This document shows positions 43,724-52,388 of a DNA stretch of 64,000 nucleotides, in pieces. The position numbers and the translations under genes are program-made. Source of the stretch: Paenibacillus sp. SY21-1 (GTDB taxonomy: Bacteria; Bacillota; Bacilli; Paenibacillales; Paenibacillaceae); NCBI RefSeq assembly GCF_005222705.1, contig NZ_STGF01000006.1:1-64000 (forward strand), given 5' to 3'. Below the pieces are notes generated by a model that did no database searches, had not been told where the DNA came from, and saw only the letters and a program-made list of their open reading frames with translations. Numbering within the stretch: the stretch's first letter is position 1; every line of letters starts with the position of its first letter.

Positions 43724-45874
43724 ATGGAAACGGATACGGAGAAAGTAAAGCGATCTTTTGTGCTGGATGGACTTGATTGCTCCAATTGCGCAATGAAGAT
43801 TGAAAGCAATATCCAGAAAATGAAAGGGCTTGAATCTTGTTCAGTCAGCTTTGCAACAAAAACATTAACGATGGAAATTCCCAAAGCTCAAGAGGGCGAG
43901 CTTGTGGAAAGGGCAACCCGGACGATTCATGAGCTGGAGCCGCATATTCAAGTCATAGACAAAAACGAGCGCCAGCTGAAGCGTGGCCAAAGCGACAGCA
44001 GCTCTCATCATCATGGCGCTTCCCATACGAGGCGAATGATTAACCGGCTGGTCGTCGGCTCAGCGCTGCTGGCGCTTGGTTTAGGGGCACAGCTTGCCCC
44101 GCTGTATGAGCTTGCCGCCTTCCTTGCCGCTTATGTCATTATAGGCGGAGATATTTTGCTTAAATCGGCCCAAAATATGTTCAAAGGAAGAGTTTTCGAC
44201 GAAAATTTCCTGATGAGCATTGCGACCATTGGAGCGTTCTTGATTCAAGAATATCCCGAAGGGGTCGCCGTTATGCTATTTTATCAGGTAGGAGAACTGT
44301 TCCAGAGCATCGCTGTAAATCGGTCAAGGAAATCGATAAGCGAGCTGATGAATATAAGGCCCGATTACGCCAATCTCAAGGTAGGCCATGACACGCAAAG
44401 AGTAAACCCGGAAGATGTACGCGTTGGACAGCATATTGTCATCAAGCCCGGAGAGCGCGTTCCGCTTGACGGCAAGGTGCTGGAAGGCTATTCGGCGATG
44501 GATACATCGGCGTTAACAGGGGAATCCGTACCTCGCGAGGCGGAACCGGGGCAGGATGTACTAAGCGGCTTTATTAACCAAACCGGCGTGTTGACGGTTG
44601 AAGTGACCAAGGTGTTCGGCGAATCAACCGTATCCAAAATATTGGACTTGGTGGAAAACGCCAGCAGCAAAAAAGCGCCAACGGAGCATTTTATTACGAA
44701 GTTTGCCAAATGGTACACACCGGCCGTTGTTATCATTGCGATTCTGTTAACTGTTGTTCCGCCGCTTGTTCTGACGGGCGCTTCATTCTCGGAGTGGGTT
44801 TACCGTGCGCTTATTTTTTTGGTTATTTCTTGTCCATGCGCGCTTGTCGTCTCCATTCCGCTCGGCTTTTTCGGGGGCATTGGCGCATCATCGCGCAATG
44901 GCGTTCTTGTCAAGGGCAGCAATTACCTGGAAGCGCTCAATGACGTCAAATATGTGGTGTTTGACAAAACCGGCACCCTGACCAAAGGAGCTTTTACTGT
45001 CAGCTCTATTCAACCCGCTTCAGGAACAACCCAACAGGAGCTGCTGCACTTTGCCGCATACGCGGAAATACATTCGAACCATCCTATCGCCCATTCCATT
45101 CGCCAAGCTTACGGCGCGGAGCTGGATGAGAGCCGAATAGCCTCATACAATGAAATGTCGGGCCACGGCATCCGGGTGCAAGTGGAAGGAAAAGAAGTTT
45201 TGGCAGGCAACCACAAGTTAATGGCGCTGGAGCAAATACCGGCTCCCATCCCTGAGGAGACGGGCACTATTGTCCATGTGGCGATCGATCGGGAGTACGC
45301 CGGATATTTGGTCATTTCGGATGAAATCAAAGAAGATTCCTCCAAAGCGATTAAAGCGTTGAAATCGCTTGGCATCCGTAAAACAGTCATGCTTACAGGC
45401 GATTTAAAGGCGGTCGGCCAGCAAGTGGGTCAACAACTCGGCATTGATGAGGTTCGTGCTGAGCTGCTGCCGCACAATAAGGTTGAAGAAATCGAAAAAC
45501 TGGAGCTGGCGAAGCACAAAAGGGAAAAAATCGCTTTCGTAGGGGACGGCATCAACGATACTCCGGTGCTTGCAAGAGCGGACGTCGGCATCGCGATGGG
45601 CGGCTTGGGATCGGATGCGGCTATTGAGGCGGCAGATATTGTCATCATGACCGATGAGCCTTCCAAGCTGGCTGCAGCCATTCAGATTGCCAAAAAAACA
45701 AGGAGAATCGTATGGCAAAACATTTTATTCGCCATGGGCGTCAAAGGACTGTTCCTGCTGCTGGGAGCGTTTGGCGTTGCATCGATGTGGGAAGCGGTGT
45801 TTGCCGATGTTGGGGTTACAGTGCTCGCTGTCGTAAATGCGATGAGGGTGCTGAAGACACAACCGAATATTTGA
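43724..45874 (+). CDS. heavy-metal-translocating P1B-type ATPase, CadA/ZntA-like
   Basis: A 716-residue metal exporter. An N-terminal HMA domain carries the metal-binding pair in DCSNCAMKIE, followed by a His-rich linker (SSHHHGASH). About eight membrane helices include the transport motif SCPCALVVS. The phosphorylation site is DKTGTLT, the HP locus SNHPIA and the hinge GDGINDTPVLA. The CPC motif with a Lys-containing last-helix region (MGVKGLFLLLG) points to Zn/Cd/Pb rather than copper. It is a single-gene unit with its own promoter and terminator. Confidence 0.92.
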   Translation: METDTEKVKRSFVLDGLDCSNCAMKIESNIQKMKGLESCSVSFATKTLTMEIPKAQEGELVERATRTIHELEPHIQVIDKNERQLKRGQSDSSSHHHGASHTRRMINRLVVGSALLALGLGAQLAPLYELAAFLAAYVIIGGDILLKSAQNMFKGRVFDENFLMSIATIGAFLIQEYPEGVAVMLFYQVGELFQSIAVNRSRKSISELMNIRPDYANLKVGHDTQRVNPEDVRVGQHIVIKPGERVPLDGKVLEGYSAMDTSALTGESVPREAEPGQDVLSGFINQTGVLTVEVTKVFGESTVSKILDLVENASSKKAPTEHFITKFAKWYTPAVVIIAILLTVVPPLVLTGASFSEWVYRALIFLVISCPCALVVSIPLGFFGGIGASSRNGVLVKGSNYLEALNDVKYVVFDKTGTLTKGAFTVSSIQPASGTTQQELLHFAAYAEIHSNHPIAHSIRQAYGAELDESRIASYNEMSGHGIRVQVEGKEVLAGNHKLMALEQIPAPIPEETGTIVHVAIDREYAGYLVISDEIKEDSSKAIKALKSLGIRKTVMLTGDLKAVGQQVGQQLGIDEVRAELLPHNKVEEIEKLELAKHKREKIAFVGDGINDTPVLARADVGIAMGGLGSDAAIEAADIVIMTDEPSKLAAAIQIAKKTRRIVWQNILFAMGVKGLFLLLGAFGVASMWEAVFADVGVTVLAVVNAMRVLKTQPNI

Positions 45875-45885
45875 TGAACGGCTGA

Positions 45886-45931
45886 GGCCGCCCATTACCG
45901 CTACGAACAAGAGGGATGGGCGGCCCTTTTT
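45886..45931 (+). terminator. intrinsic terminator
   Basis: GGCCGCCCAT and ATGGGCGGCC form a perfect 10-base stem followed by CTTTTT. Confidence 0.88.
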
Positions 45932-46058
45932 ATCGAATGAACTTTTCTGACAGGCCCCCCAATTCATTGACGATTAAAATATAAATGTTACGAATTCTGT
46001 TACACCTCGGACGTTCTATCGGTCATTTATTTGCTATACTAAACCCATCCTCTATTAA

Positions 46059-46073
46059 ACTACGATTTATAGT
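46059..46073. promoter_or_regulatory. candidate BlaI/CopY-family operator before the copC operon
   Basis: ACTACGATTTATAGT has ACTA/TAGT arms resembling the ACTAC-type half-sites of BlaI repressors. It lies just before, and touching, a TATAAT (46074-46079) that may be the -10 box, 38 bases upstream of the GTG start. The operon's own BlaI-like protein is the natural candidate. Confidence 0.35.
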
Positions 46074-46117
46074 ATAATAATCCCGAACGCGACAAGTAAT
46101 ATAGAGGAAAGCATGTC

Positions 46118-46759
46118 GTGCGGGTGTTAAAGCTACTTGAGGGGGTTACGACCATTCGTATTTTTGTTGTGGCATGTTTCTTGGTGCTTGTGTTTGCCGG
46201 GCATCCGTCATCCGTAATGGCGCATACAGGCTTGCAGTCCTCCATACCCGGCGAGGGCGAGGTTGTAAACGGTCAAATGAAAGACATCTTGATGGAATTT
46301 AATACGGAGGTGGAGTCGCTTAGCAGGTTCAAGCTCACAGACGAATTTGGCAATGAAGTGGCAATAGAAGAGCTGACAGTGGACAAAAACAGGATGAGCG
46401 GAAAATTAAAAGAGAACCTAGCAGCTGGTCCATATACGATTGTATGGAAGATTGTTGGACGCGATGGTCATCCGATAGATGGGCAGATAAACTTTATCGT
46501 TGAATCCGAGGCGGATGAGGCTGGGGCAGGAGCAACAGAGGACGAGGAGCAAACGCCTGCTCCGACTGCAAGCGAAACGGCTGATAAGCCTGCCGACATG
46601 GAGCCGACAGCCGAAACACCGGATGAAGCGGCGTTGCCTGCCGCTGATCGGACAGCAGGCCAATCTTTTAATACGATGATCGGTATTTGGGTCATTGTCG
46701 CCTTGGCGGCTGCGGCTATCATCTCTATGGCAGTCAGGGGCAGGAGGAAAAAACCGTAA
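46118..46759 (+). CDS. copC: CopC-domain copper-binding protein with C-terminal membrane anchor
   Basis: A 213-residue exported protein. The signal peptide ends SSVMA, so the mature protein starts with His (HTGLQSSIPGEGE), the classic CopC copper ligand. The CopC beta-barrel runs to about residue 130 and includes the second His region GRDGHPIDG. An acidic Pro/Thr/Glu linker and a C-terminal helix then hold it on the membrane. The GTG start has GAGGAAAG upstream. Its stop overlaps the copD start (TAATG). Together the two correspond to the fused YcnJ protein of B. subtilis. Confidence 0.9.
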   Translation: MRVLKLLEGVTTIRIFVVACFLVLVFAGHPSSVMAHTGLQSSIPGEGEVVNGQMKDILMEFNTEVESLSRFKLTDEFGNEVAIEELTVDKNRMSGKLKENLAAGPYTIVWKIVGRDGHPIDGQINFIVESEADEAGAGATEDEEQTPAPTASETADKPADMEPTAETPDEAALPAADRTAGQSFNTMIGIWVIVALAAAAIISMAVRGRRKKP

Positions 46760-47841
46760 TGTGGTATTGGTTGGCAGAGCCTTTTCTATATGTATGTTTT
46801 GCTCTAGTGACCGGCTATATCGTGCTTCTTCTGGTTCCTGAAGCGTATCGTCCGGTGAAACACATTTCTAGTCGGGTTGCCTATGCAGCGTCCATTGGGA
46901 TCGGAGTGTTTGCGTTTTTTCCCGTCTTGCGAATCGTCTCGTTTTTTGCAGCAGATATTGGCTGGGGTCTGACCTTTCAACAGGTTCTTTTTCAATTTAC
47001 GGAGGGACAAGCTTATTTGTTCATGTTATTGACTTCAGTTGTATTGGGCCTGTTGGCCAAGCTGCATGGACGGAGCGGCGGGACACGGATATTGCTGGGC
47101 ATGCTGCTTTGTCTGACGCTCTTGATTCTCGCCCAAGGCTGGTCGAGCCATATGGCTTCCTGGTACGGTTTGCTCGGCATTACAGCACAAACCTTGCACA
47201 TGCTTTTTATCTCCCTTTGGGTGGGACCACTGCTTGTAGCAGGCTGGCATCCGCGTCAAAGCGGGTCCTGGAGCGGTTTTCTTGCCTGGTATCATCCCAT
47301 GGCGATCCTCAGCATGCTTGTTATCGCATCATCTGGATTTGTATTGACCATAGGCGCAGCACCTGAATACGTGAACGCTTGGAAGCTGTCATATGGACAA
47401 GCGCTCCTGATCAAGCATCTTCTGCTCGTGCCCCTCGCCTTGTTTGCAGTGGTCAACGGTTTTTGGATGAAGAAGAAATTAAAGCGGAATTCAGGAGCTG
47501 AGCCTCGGAAATGGGCCAAAGCGGAAAGTCTGATCCTCATTCTTATTTTTTCAGTTACCGGTTTTATGAACCAGCAGCCTGCGCCTCATAAGGTGTCGAT
47601 TACGTTAAACGAGTCTCCAGCCTCTCCGCTGTATCTTTGGTTTACAGGAGGGGTTCTGAACAAAGAATCGGATTTGCTATTGTCCATAAATACGGGCTCG
47701 ATTATCGCGTTCATCGCAGCGGTCGTCATGTTCGGCGCCGCTGTTGTTTATGTCAAAAGGCGCAAAGCGGCGATGGTCGTGCTGTGGGGACTAATCAGCA
47801 TGGCCGTATGCTATTATGCGATCATGCTGGCGGTTGTGTAG
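46759..47841 (+). CDS. copD: CopD-family copper transport membrane protein
   Basis: A 360-residue protein with about nine membrane helices of the CopD type; conserved His and Trp residues occur in QGWSSHMASWYG and LHMLFISLWVGPL. CopD proteins are thought to pass copper from CopC across the membrane. The ATG at 46759 overlaps the copC stop and has GGAGGAAA upstream inside copC, so translation is coupled. Confidence 0.9.
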   Translation: MWYWLAEPFLYVCFALVTGYIVLLLVPEAYRPVKHISSRVAYAASIGIGVFAFFPVLRIVSFFAADIGWGLTFQQVLFQFTEGQAYLFMLLTSVVLGLLAKLHGRSGGTRILLGMLLCLTLLILAQGWSSHMASWYGLLGITAQTLHMLFISLWVGPLLVAGWHPRQSGSWSGFLAWYHPMAILSMLVIASSGFVLTIGAAPEYVNAWKLSYGQALLIKHLLLVPLALFAVVNGFWMKKKLKRNSGAEPRKWAKAESLILILIFSVTGFMNQQPAPHKVSITLNESPASPLYLWFTGGVLNKESDLLLSINTGSIIAFIAAVVMFGAAVVYVKRRKAAMVVLWGLISMAVCYYAIMLAVV

Positions 47842-47871
47842 TTCGGGTAAGCGATCCTTTGGAGGTGCCAA

Positions 47872-48549
47872 ATGCAGAAGAAAAACAAAACGTCCCGCCA
47901 TCTTGTTTTATATACATTAGTTATTATTGTCATTTTTGCTGCCTTGTTCGTGTTGAATCAATCCGGTTCAAAAAAGGGAAGCGACAATCAAGCGCTAAGC
48001 GAGTCGCCTGTCATAAGCGGACAACCTATCGCCGGCAAGCAGGATGCAAAAGTATCGATTGTTGAGTTTGGCGATTACAAATGTCCATCCTGCAAGGCTT
48101 GGGGCGAACAGGTATGGCCGCAATTGAAGCGGGATTATGTGGATACGGGGGTGGCGTCGTTTGCCTATGTCAACACCTTGTTCCACGGAGATGAATCGCG
48201 GCTTGCCGCCCAAGCCAGCGAAACGGTTTATTTATATAAACCGGAGCGTTTTTGGGATTTCCATAAAGCGCTGTTCGACGAGCAGCCGCAAGCCAATCAT
48301 GACGAGCGGTGGGTAACCGAGTCCAAGGTGCTGGAGGTAGCCCAGGCTTTCATCCCTGATCTGGATCAAGAGACATTCAGAGAAGAGTTGAGCTCGACTT
48401 TGATTCAGGCTAAGCTTGAACAAGACCAGCTGCTGGTTAATCAGTTCAATATTCAACAAACGCCGACCATTATGATCAACAACAGGCTCATTGCCAACCC
48501 GTTTGATTACGAGTCTATCCGAAAAGCAATCGAGCAGGAAGCCGAGTAG
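47872..48549 (+). CDS. bdbD: thiol-disulfide oxidoreductase BdbD (DsbA-like)
   Basis: A 225-residue membrane-anchored thioredoxin-fold protein: one N-terminal helix (about 11-28), then FGDYKCPSCKAWG with the active CxxC, a DsbA helical insert and the cis-Pro loop QQTPTIMINNR. It oxidises cysteines of exported proteins. Next gene is its redox partner BdbC. Its presence in a copper operon suggests repair of metal-damaged disulfides or oxidation of a partner in the same operon. Confidence 0.92.
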   Translation: MQKKNKTSRHLVLYTLVIIVIFAALFVLNQSGSKKGSDNQALSESPVISGQPIAGKQDAKVSIVEFGDYKCPSCKAWGEQVWPQLKRDYVDTGVASFAYVNTLFHGDESRLAAQASETVYLYKPERFWDFHKALFDEQPQANHDERWVTESKVLEVAQAFIPDLDQETFREELSSTLIQAKLEQDQLLVNQFNIQQTPTIMINNRLIANPFDYESIRKAIEQEAE

Positions 48550-48564
48550 GAGGAGGGAGCGTTC

Positions 48565-48996
48565 ATGCATTTGATCAAACGATACAACCTGTATTTTGCC
48601 TGGCTTGTAGCTGTGACCGCTACATTCGGCAGCCTTTATTTTAGCGAGATTAGAGGATTTACTCCTTGTGAGCTATGCTGGTTTCAACGCATTCTTATGT
48701 ATCCGTTAAGTATTGTGCTCGGCATTGCCGCTTTTTTCGAGGACGATAAGATTAGAAGATATGTATGGCCGCTCTCGGTTATTGGCATGCTCGTCTCGGC
48801 GTATCATTATGCGAAGCAGAAGCTTCCCCGGCTCGACGCGATGCAACCGTGTACGCAAGGCGTCCCGTGCAATATACATTATATCAATTGGTTCGGTTTT
48901 GTGACGATTCCTTTCCTCGCGTTAACGGGATTTGTCCTTATTACCCTATTGCTCGCAGTTAAAGGAAATGAAGCTAACGCGCAGCATATCAAATAA
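48565..48996 (+). CDS. bdbC: disulfide bond formation protein BdbC (DsbB-like)
   Basis: A 143-residue protein with four membrane helices. The quinone-linked pair is in TPCELCWFQRI and the second cysteine pair in QPCTQGVPCNIHYINW. It re-oxidises BdbD. It starts 15 bases after bdbD, with GGAGGAGGG upstream. Confidence 0.93.
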   Translation: MHLIKRYNLYFAWLVAVTATFGSLYFSEIRGFTPCELCWFQRILMYPLSIVLGIAAFFEDDKIRRYVWPLSVIGMLVSAYHYAKQKLPRLDAMQPCTQGVPCNIHYINWFGFVTIPFLALTGFVLITLLLAVKGNEANAQHIK

Positions 48997-49017
48997 TGGC
49001 CTAAGGAGGTCCAAATT

Positions 49018-49440
49018 ATGAAAATCAAAAAATTAAACGTATACGAAGAGGGGATAAACCGTTTCTTTGGCTCGCTGGAAGCGAAAGTAATGGAGGCATT
49101 ATGGGAGCATGAGAAGCTGACGATTAAACAGACGCATGACATGCTGAACAGCGCGGCAGCCATTTCATTAAATGCTGTCATGACCGTCATGATAAGGCTC
49201 TCTGAAAAAGGAATATTGAGAAAAGAAACGACCGGCGGAGGCCGGAATCGATTAACCTTTTTTTATCCTACCCAGACCAAGGATCAATTTATTGAAGAAC
49301 AGACCAAGGTTGTAACGGCGGGGCTGATCGAGGATTTTGGACCGCTGGTTGTCAATCATTTCATTGAACAGTTGGACAGCATCGACGATGAATTAATTGA
49401 AAAGCTGGAAAAACGTCTCAATGAATTAAAGAAAAAATGA
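49018..49440 (+). CDS. BlaI/MecI/CopY-family repressor
   Basis: A 140-residue winged-helix repressor: LEAKVMEALWEHEKLTIKQTHDMLNSA...NAVMTVMIRLSEKGILRKE is the family signature, followed by a helical dimer domain. There is no C-terminal CxCxxxxCxC copper cluster, so unlike CopY it should not sense copper itself. The protease encoded by the overlapping next gene (ATGA) probably relieves it, as BlaR1 does for BlaI. A consensus AAGGAGG precedes the start. Confidence 0.92.
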   Translation: MKIKKLNVYEEGINRFFGSLEAKVMEALWEHEKLTIKQTHDMLNSAAAISLNAVMTVMIRLSEKGILRKETTGGGRNRLTFFYPTQTKDQFIEEQTKVVTAGLIEDFGPLVVNHFIEQLDSIDDELIEKLEKRLNELKKK

Positions 49441-50306
49441 AAATCATGATGAACGTCCCTAAAAAGCTTAAAATGCTTCTGTTTGTTCACATCCTGTTGG
49501 TCGCCTGGATTTTTTTTCAGATGGGCTATCGTATTGATCACCAGCTTAGCGATATTCCTGAAATTGGAAAACAAGAAAGCATGGTTGCGGTCGTTTATCA
49601 AGACCTGCTCACGAATCATTTGCTTGTGGAACAGATATTCAATATTTTTATTATCTATCTCCTGGCCGTTGTTCTCTATTACATTGTCGTACAAAGCGTG
49701 CTGCACGTTAAGCTTATGCGCCGTATTTGGAGGGGATATGAAGCCGAATTGTCGGCGGCATGGACCCAGCGCATTCAGGATGAGGCAACTGAAATTATGG
49801 TTGTAGATGAGCCGGCATTTATCGCCATGGCATTCGGCTTCTGGAAGCGTCGTATTGTCATCTCGACGGGAGCGCTTCAAAGGTACTCGGATGAAGAAAT
49901 TGAAGCCGTATTGTTTCATGAATTATACCACTGTAAAGCTCATCATCCGCTGCAGACCTATTTGTTGGATATGTTAAGCAAAGGATTGGTTTTTGTGCCT
50001 GTCATTCGAGACTTTGCGCGTTATTATAAAATTTGGATCGAGCTGCTGGCAGACCGGTATGCAATCAGCCGAATGAACAATGAAGCTCCGCTTGCAAGCG
50101 TCTTGCTTTCATTGGCCAAAAGCCAGCAGCGCATGAGAGTCGGAAATGCCGTTTATTTTGTCAATTCCGCTGTCAATTATCGAATCGAGCAACTGTTGAA
50201 TCCCGATACAGATATTACTGTTCGCATGACGAATCGCGTAGCTGTCTTGATATCTAGTCTGGTATTAGTATTTATGATGCTGTTCCTATTCGGATATTGC
50301 CTATAA
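49437..50306 (+). CDS. M56-family membrane metalloprotease (BlaR1-like, no sensor domain)
   Basis: A 289-residue membrane protease. Helices lie at about 13-30, 62-85, and one near the C-terminus. The zinc site is FHELYHCKAHH (HExxH) with a downstream Glu in ELLADRYA. The penicillin-binding sensor of BlaR1 is missing, so input must come from a partner or from the short outside loop of about 35 residues (residues 31-62). It overlaps the BlaI-like gene by 4 bases. Together they form a protease-repressor switch at the end of the copper/disulfide operon. Confidence 0.9.
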   Translation: MKIMMNVPKKLKMLLFVHILLVAWIFFQMGYRIDHQLSDIPEIGKQESMVAVVYQDLLTNHLLVEQIFNIFIIYLLAVVLYYIVVQSVLHVKLMRRIWRGYEAELSAAWTQRIQDEATEIMVVDEPAFIAMAFGFWKRRIVISTGALQRYSDEEIEAVLFHELYHCKAHHPLQTYLLDMLSKGLVFVPVIRDFARYYKIWIELLADRYAISRMNNEAPLASVLLSLAKSQQRMRVGNAVYFVNSAVNYRIEQLLNPDTDITVRMTNRVAVLISSLVLVFMMLFLFGYCL

Positions 50307-50344
50307 GCGATCGCAATTATAAGCTAATTGGCCATTATTATGCT

Positions 50345-50385
50345 GGCGGAGGCATTCATCTGTCCCAAAGATTTAAACCTCCGCC
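50345..50385 (+). terminator. hairpin after the copper operon, possible terminator
   Basis: GGCGGAGG and CCTCCGCC form a perfect 8-base stem with a 25-base loop. It lacks a T-run, so it may be a weak terminator or stabilising hairpin. Confidence 0.45.
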
Positions 50386-50393
50386 GGATAAAT

Positions 50394-50460
50394 ATTAAAA
50401 ATGACCGAGTATAATCATGAAAATGACCTCTTTACGTCCACGAAGTCCATACCGTATAGT
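50394..50460 (+). promoter_or_regulatory. promoter of the kinase gene with 22-bp-spaced direct repeats
   Basis: Direct repeats ATTAAAAATGAC (50394-50405) and CATGAAAATGAC (50416-50427) are exactly 22 bases apart. TTTACG (50431-50436) sits 15 bases after the start of the second repeat, and TATAGT (50455-50460) follows an 18-base spacer. The layout is the same as at 53994 and 58648 but with weaker matches, consistent with milder autoregulation. Confidence 0.65.
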
Positions 50461-50510
50461 ACCGTTTAACCGGATACAGAGGTATTCAATAAACTGCAAA
50501 GGGCTGTTCC

Positions 50511-52388
50511 ATGAAGCGTATAAGCTGGAGTCAAAAAGCCGGATTGCGGCTCAAAAACATGAGGTTTCAATACAAGCTGCTCATCGGCTATTTGTTGGCC
50601 TGCGTCATTCCACTGCTGTTTGTAAGCGCTATTATTTTTCAAAAATCGGCAGAGGGGCTAGAGGATTCCTCCGAAGAGTTTGCCTCACTCTACACTTCGC
50701 AAATCAAGACCAACCTTAATGAGTTTATTCAGGAATATGACACAGTGACAAAATCCGTCCTGGTCGATAACGATTTGATCAACAGCATCGGGGAAGAGGG
50801 AAGCATGCCGATCGACGAATTGATTATCCAGAATGTGTCAGTCCAACGGATGCTGATGCGCGTTGCGTTGCTTAAACCCGAGATAGGCACGGTCATGCTC
50901 GTCAGCCGCGAAAATAGCGTGTATCAGTATACGGCCACAACGGGAAGGGTAAATGAGCAAGCCCTTTTATCCCGGGAGTGGTATAAACGGATACGCAGCT
51001 CGGATGATACTTTTTTTATTACCGGCCTGCATGACCGCTCCTATTACGAGGATAAAGGCGCCGGGGCCATCGTAACGATAGGTAGGGTGCTGTTCAGTTA
51101 CGATGGGGCATATGTAGGGATTCTGCTCATCGATTTGGACCCGTTCTCGCTGCTGCGGCTCGATCATGAATTTGTGCTGGCTCGGGACAAATATGGCATG
51201 AGCGTCGTCATCAGCAACCAACAGGGCCATATCGTCTATCACTCCGATGCGGCCAGCGGCCGGTTATCTTGGCAGCAAGTGCTGGAATCCGGAGACCGCT
51301 ATATAAGAGGCGACGAGCCGGGGGACAACATAATTATTTCGGGCAGTACGACGCCGGGTCAATTGTTCGTGAAGACCGAAATTCCGCGTTCCAAGCTGCT
51401 GCAAAAAATCAATCAGATTAAAGGCGTAACCGTGACGGTTATTTTGTTGAGCTGTCTGGGCATTACGCTGATCTCGTTTGGATTGAGCTATACGATCACC
51501 AAGCCGATCAAGGCGCTCCGCAGAAGCATGAAGCAGGCGGAAGCCGGTCACTACGTACCGATCGAGAAGGAACAGACCCATGATGAAATCGGAAGTCTGG
51601 TGCATAGCTACAACAAAATGATTGTGACGATTCGAACCTTGATCAACGAGGTCTATATCGCCGAGATTAAGCAGAGGCAAGCCAAGTTTATGGCGTTGCA
51701 GAATCAGATCAATCCGCACATGCTGTACAACACCTTGGAATCGATTCGAATGAAGTCGATGGTCAAGGGCGATGACGAGACAGCCGGCATGATCAAAATA
51801 TTGTCTCGCATGTTCAGGCTGACCTTAAATAAAGAAGGCAAGCAGCATTCCATCGGCCACGAGCTGGACTATACGACTAACTATTTGAAGCTTCAAAATA
51901 TTCGCTTTGAAAATATGTTCAGTCTGGATATTCGAATTCCAGACGATATGCTCCAAGCGAGCATCATTCCGTTAATTTTTCAGCCGATTGTGGAGAACAG
52001 CATCAGCCATGGCTTTCAGGATTATGACCATCCTTTAACGATCGAGCTAGAGGGCCAATGGACAGAGGAGGGAGACCTCATGATCCGGATATCCGATGAC
52101 GGAATCGGCATGTCGAAGGAGAAAAAAGAGGAGCTGGTTGCCCGGCTGGATCTTGCAGGTTCGGACAAACACAAGCTGGAGGATGCCCGCACGTCGGAGA
52201 GCAACGGCATTGGCCTTAAAAACATCGCAGAGCGAATCAAGCTCCATTACGGCGACCGTTATTATTTGACGATTCGCAGCAAGGCACATCGGGGCACGAC
52301 GGTCGAACTGCTGATCCCTAACCGTATGATGGTCGCAAAGGACAACCAAAAGGGAGGCGTCTGGAATGAAAATGATTCTGGTGGATGA
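50511..52388 (+). CDS. sensor histidine kinase, YesM type
   Basis: A 625-residue membrane kinase: helix near residues 25-45, a 260-residue extracellular double-Cache-like domain, a second helix (about 303-323), HAMP linker, then the His_kinase domain with phospho-His in QINPHMLYNTLESIR and an ATPase domain (IVENSISHG, DDGIGM, GIGLKNIAERI). YesM-type kinases sense extracellular sugars, often through their transporter's binding protein. The next gene, the AraC-type regulator, overlaps by 23 bases. Confidence 0.93.
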   Translation: MKRISWSQKAGLRLKNMRFQYKLLIGYLLACVIPLLFVSAIIFQKSAEGLEDSSEEFASLYTSQIKTNLNEFIQEYDTVTKSVLVDNDLINSIGEEGSMPIDELIIQNVSVQRMLMRVALLKPEIGTVMLVSRENSVYQYTATTGRVNEQALLSREWYKRIRSSDDTFFITGLHDRSYYEDKGAGAIVTIGRVLFSYDGAYVGILLIDLDPFSLLRLDHEFVLARDKYGMSVVISNQQGHIVYHSDAASGRLSWQQVLESGDRYIRGDEPGDNIIISGSTTPGQLFVKTEIPRSKLLQKINQIKGVTVTVILLSCLGITLISFGLSYTITKPIKALRRSMKQAEAGHYVPIEKEQTHDEIGSLVHSYNKMIVTIRTLINEVYIAEIKQRQAKFMALQNQINPHMLYNTLESIRMKSMVKGDDETAGMIKILSRMFRLTLNKEGKQHSIGHELDYTTNYLKLQNIRFENMFSLDIRIPDDMLQASIIPLIFQPIVENSISHGFQDYDHPLTIELEGQWTEEGDLMIRISDDGIGMSKEKKEELVARLDLAGSDKHKLEDARTSESNGIGLKNIAERIKLHYGDRYYLTIRSKAHRGTTVELLIPNRMMVAKDNQKGGVWNENDSGG

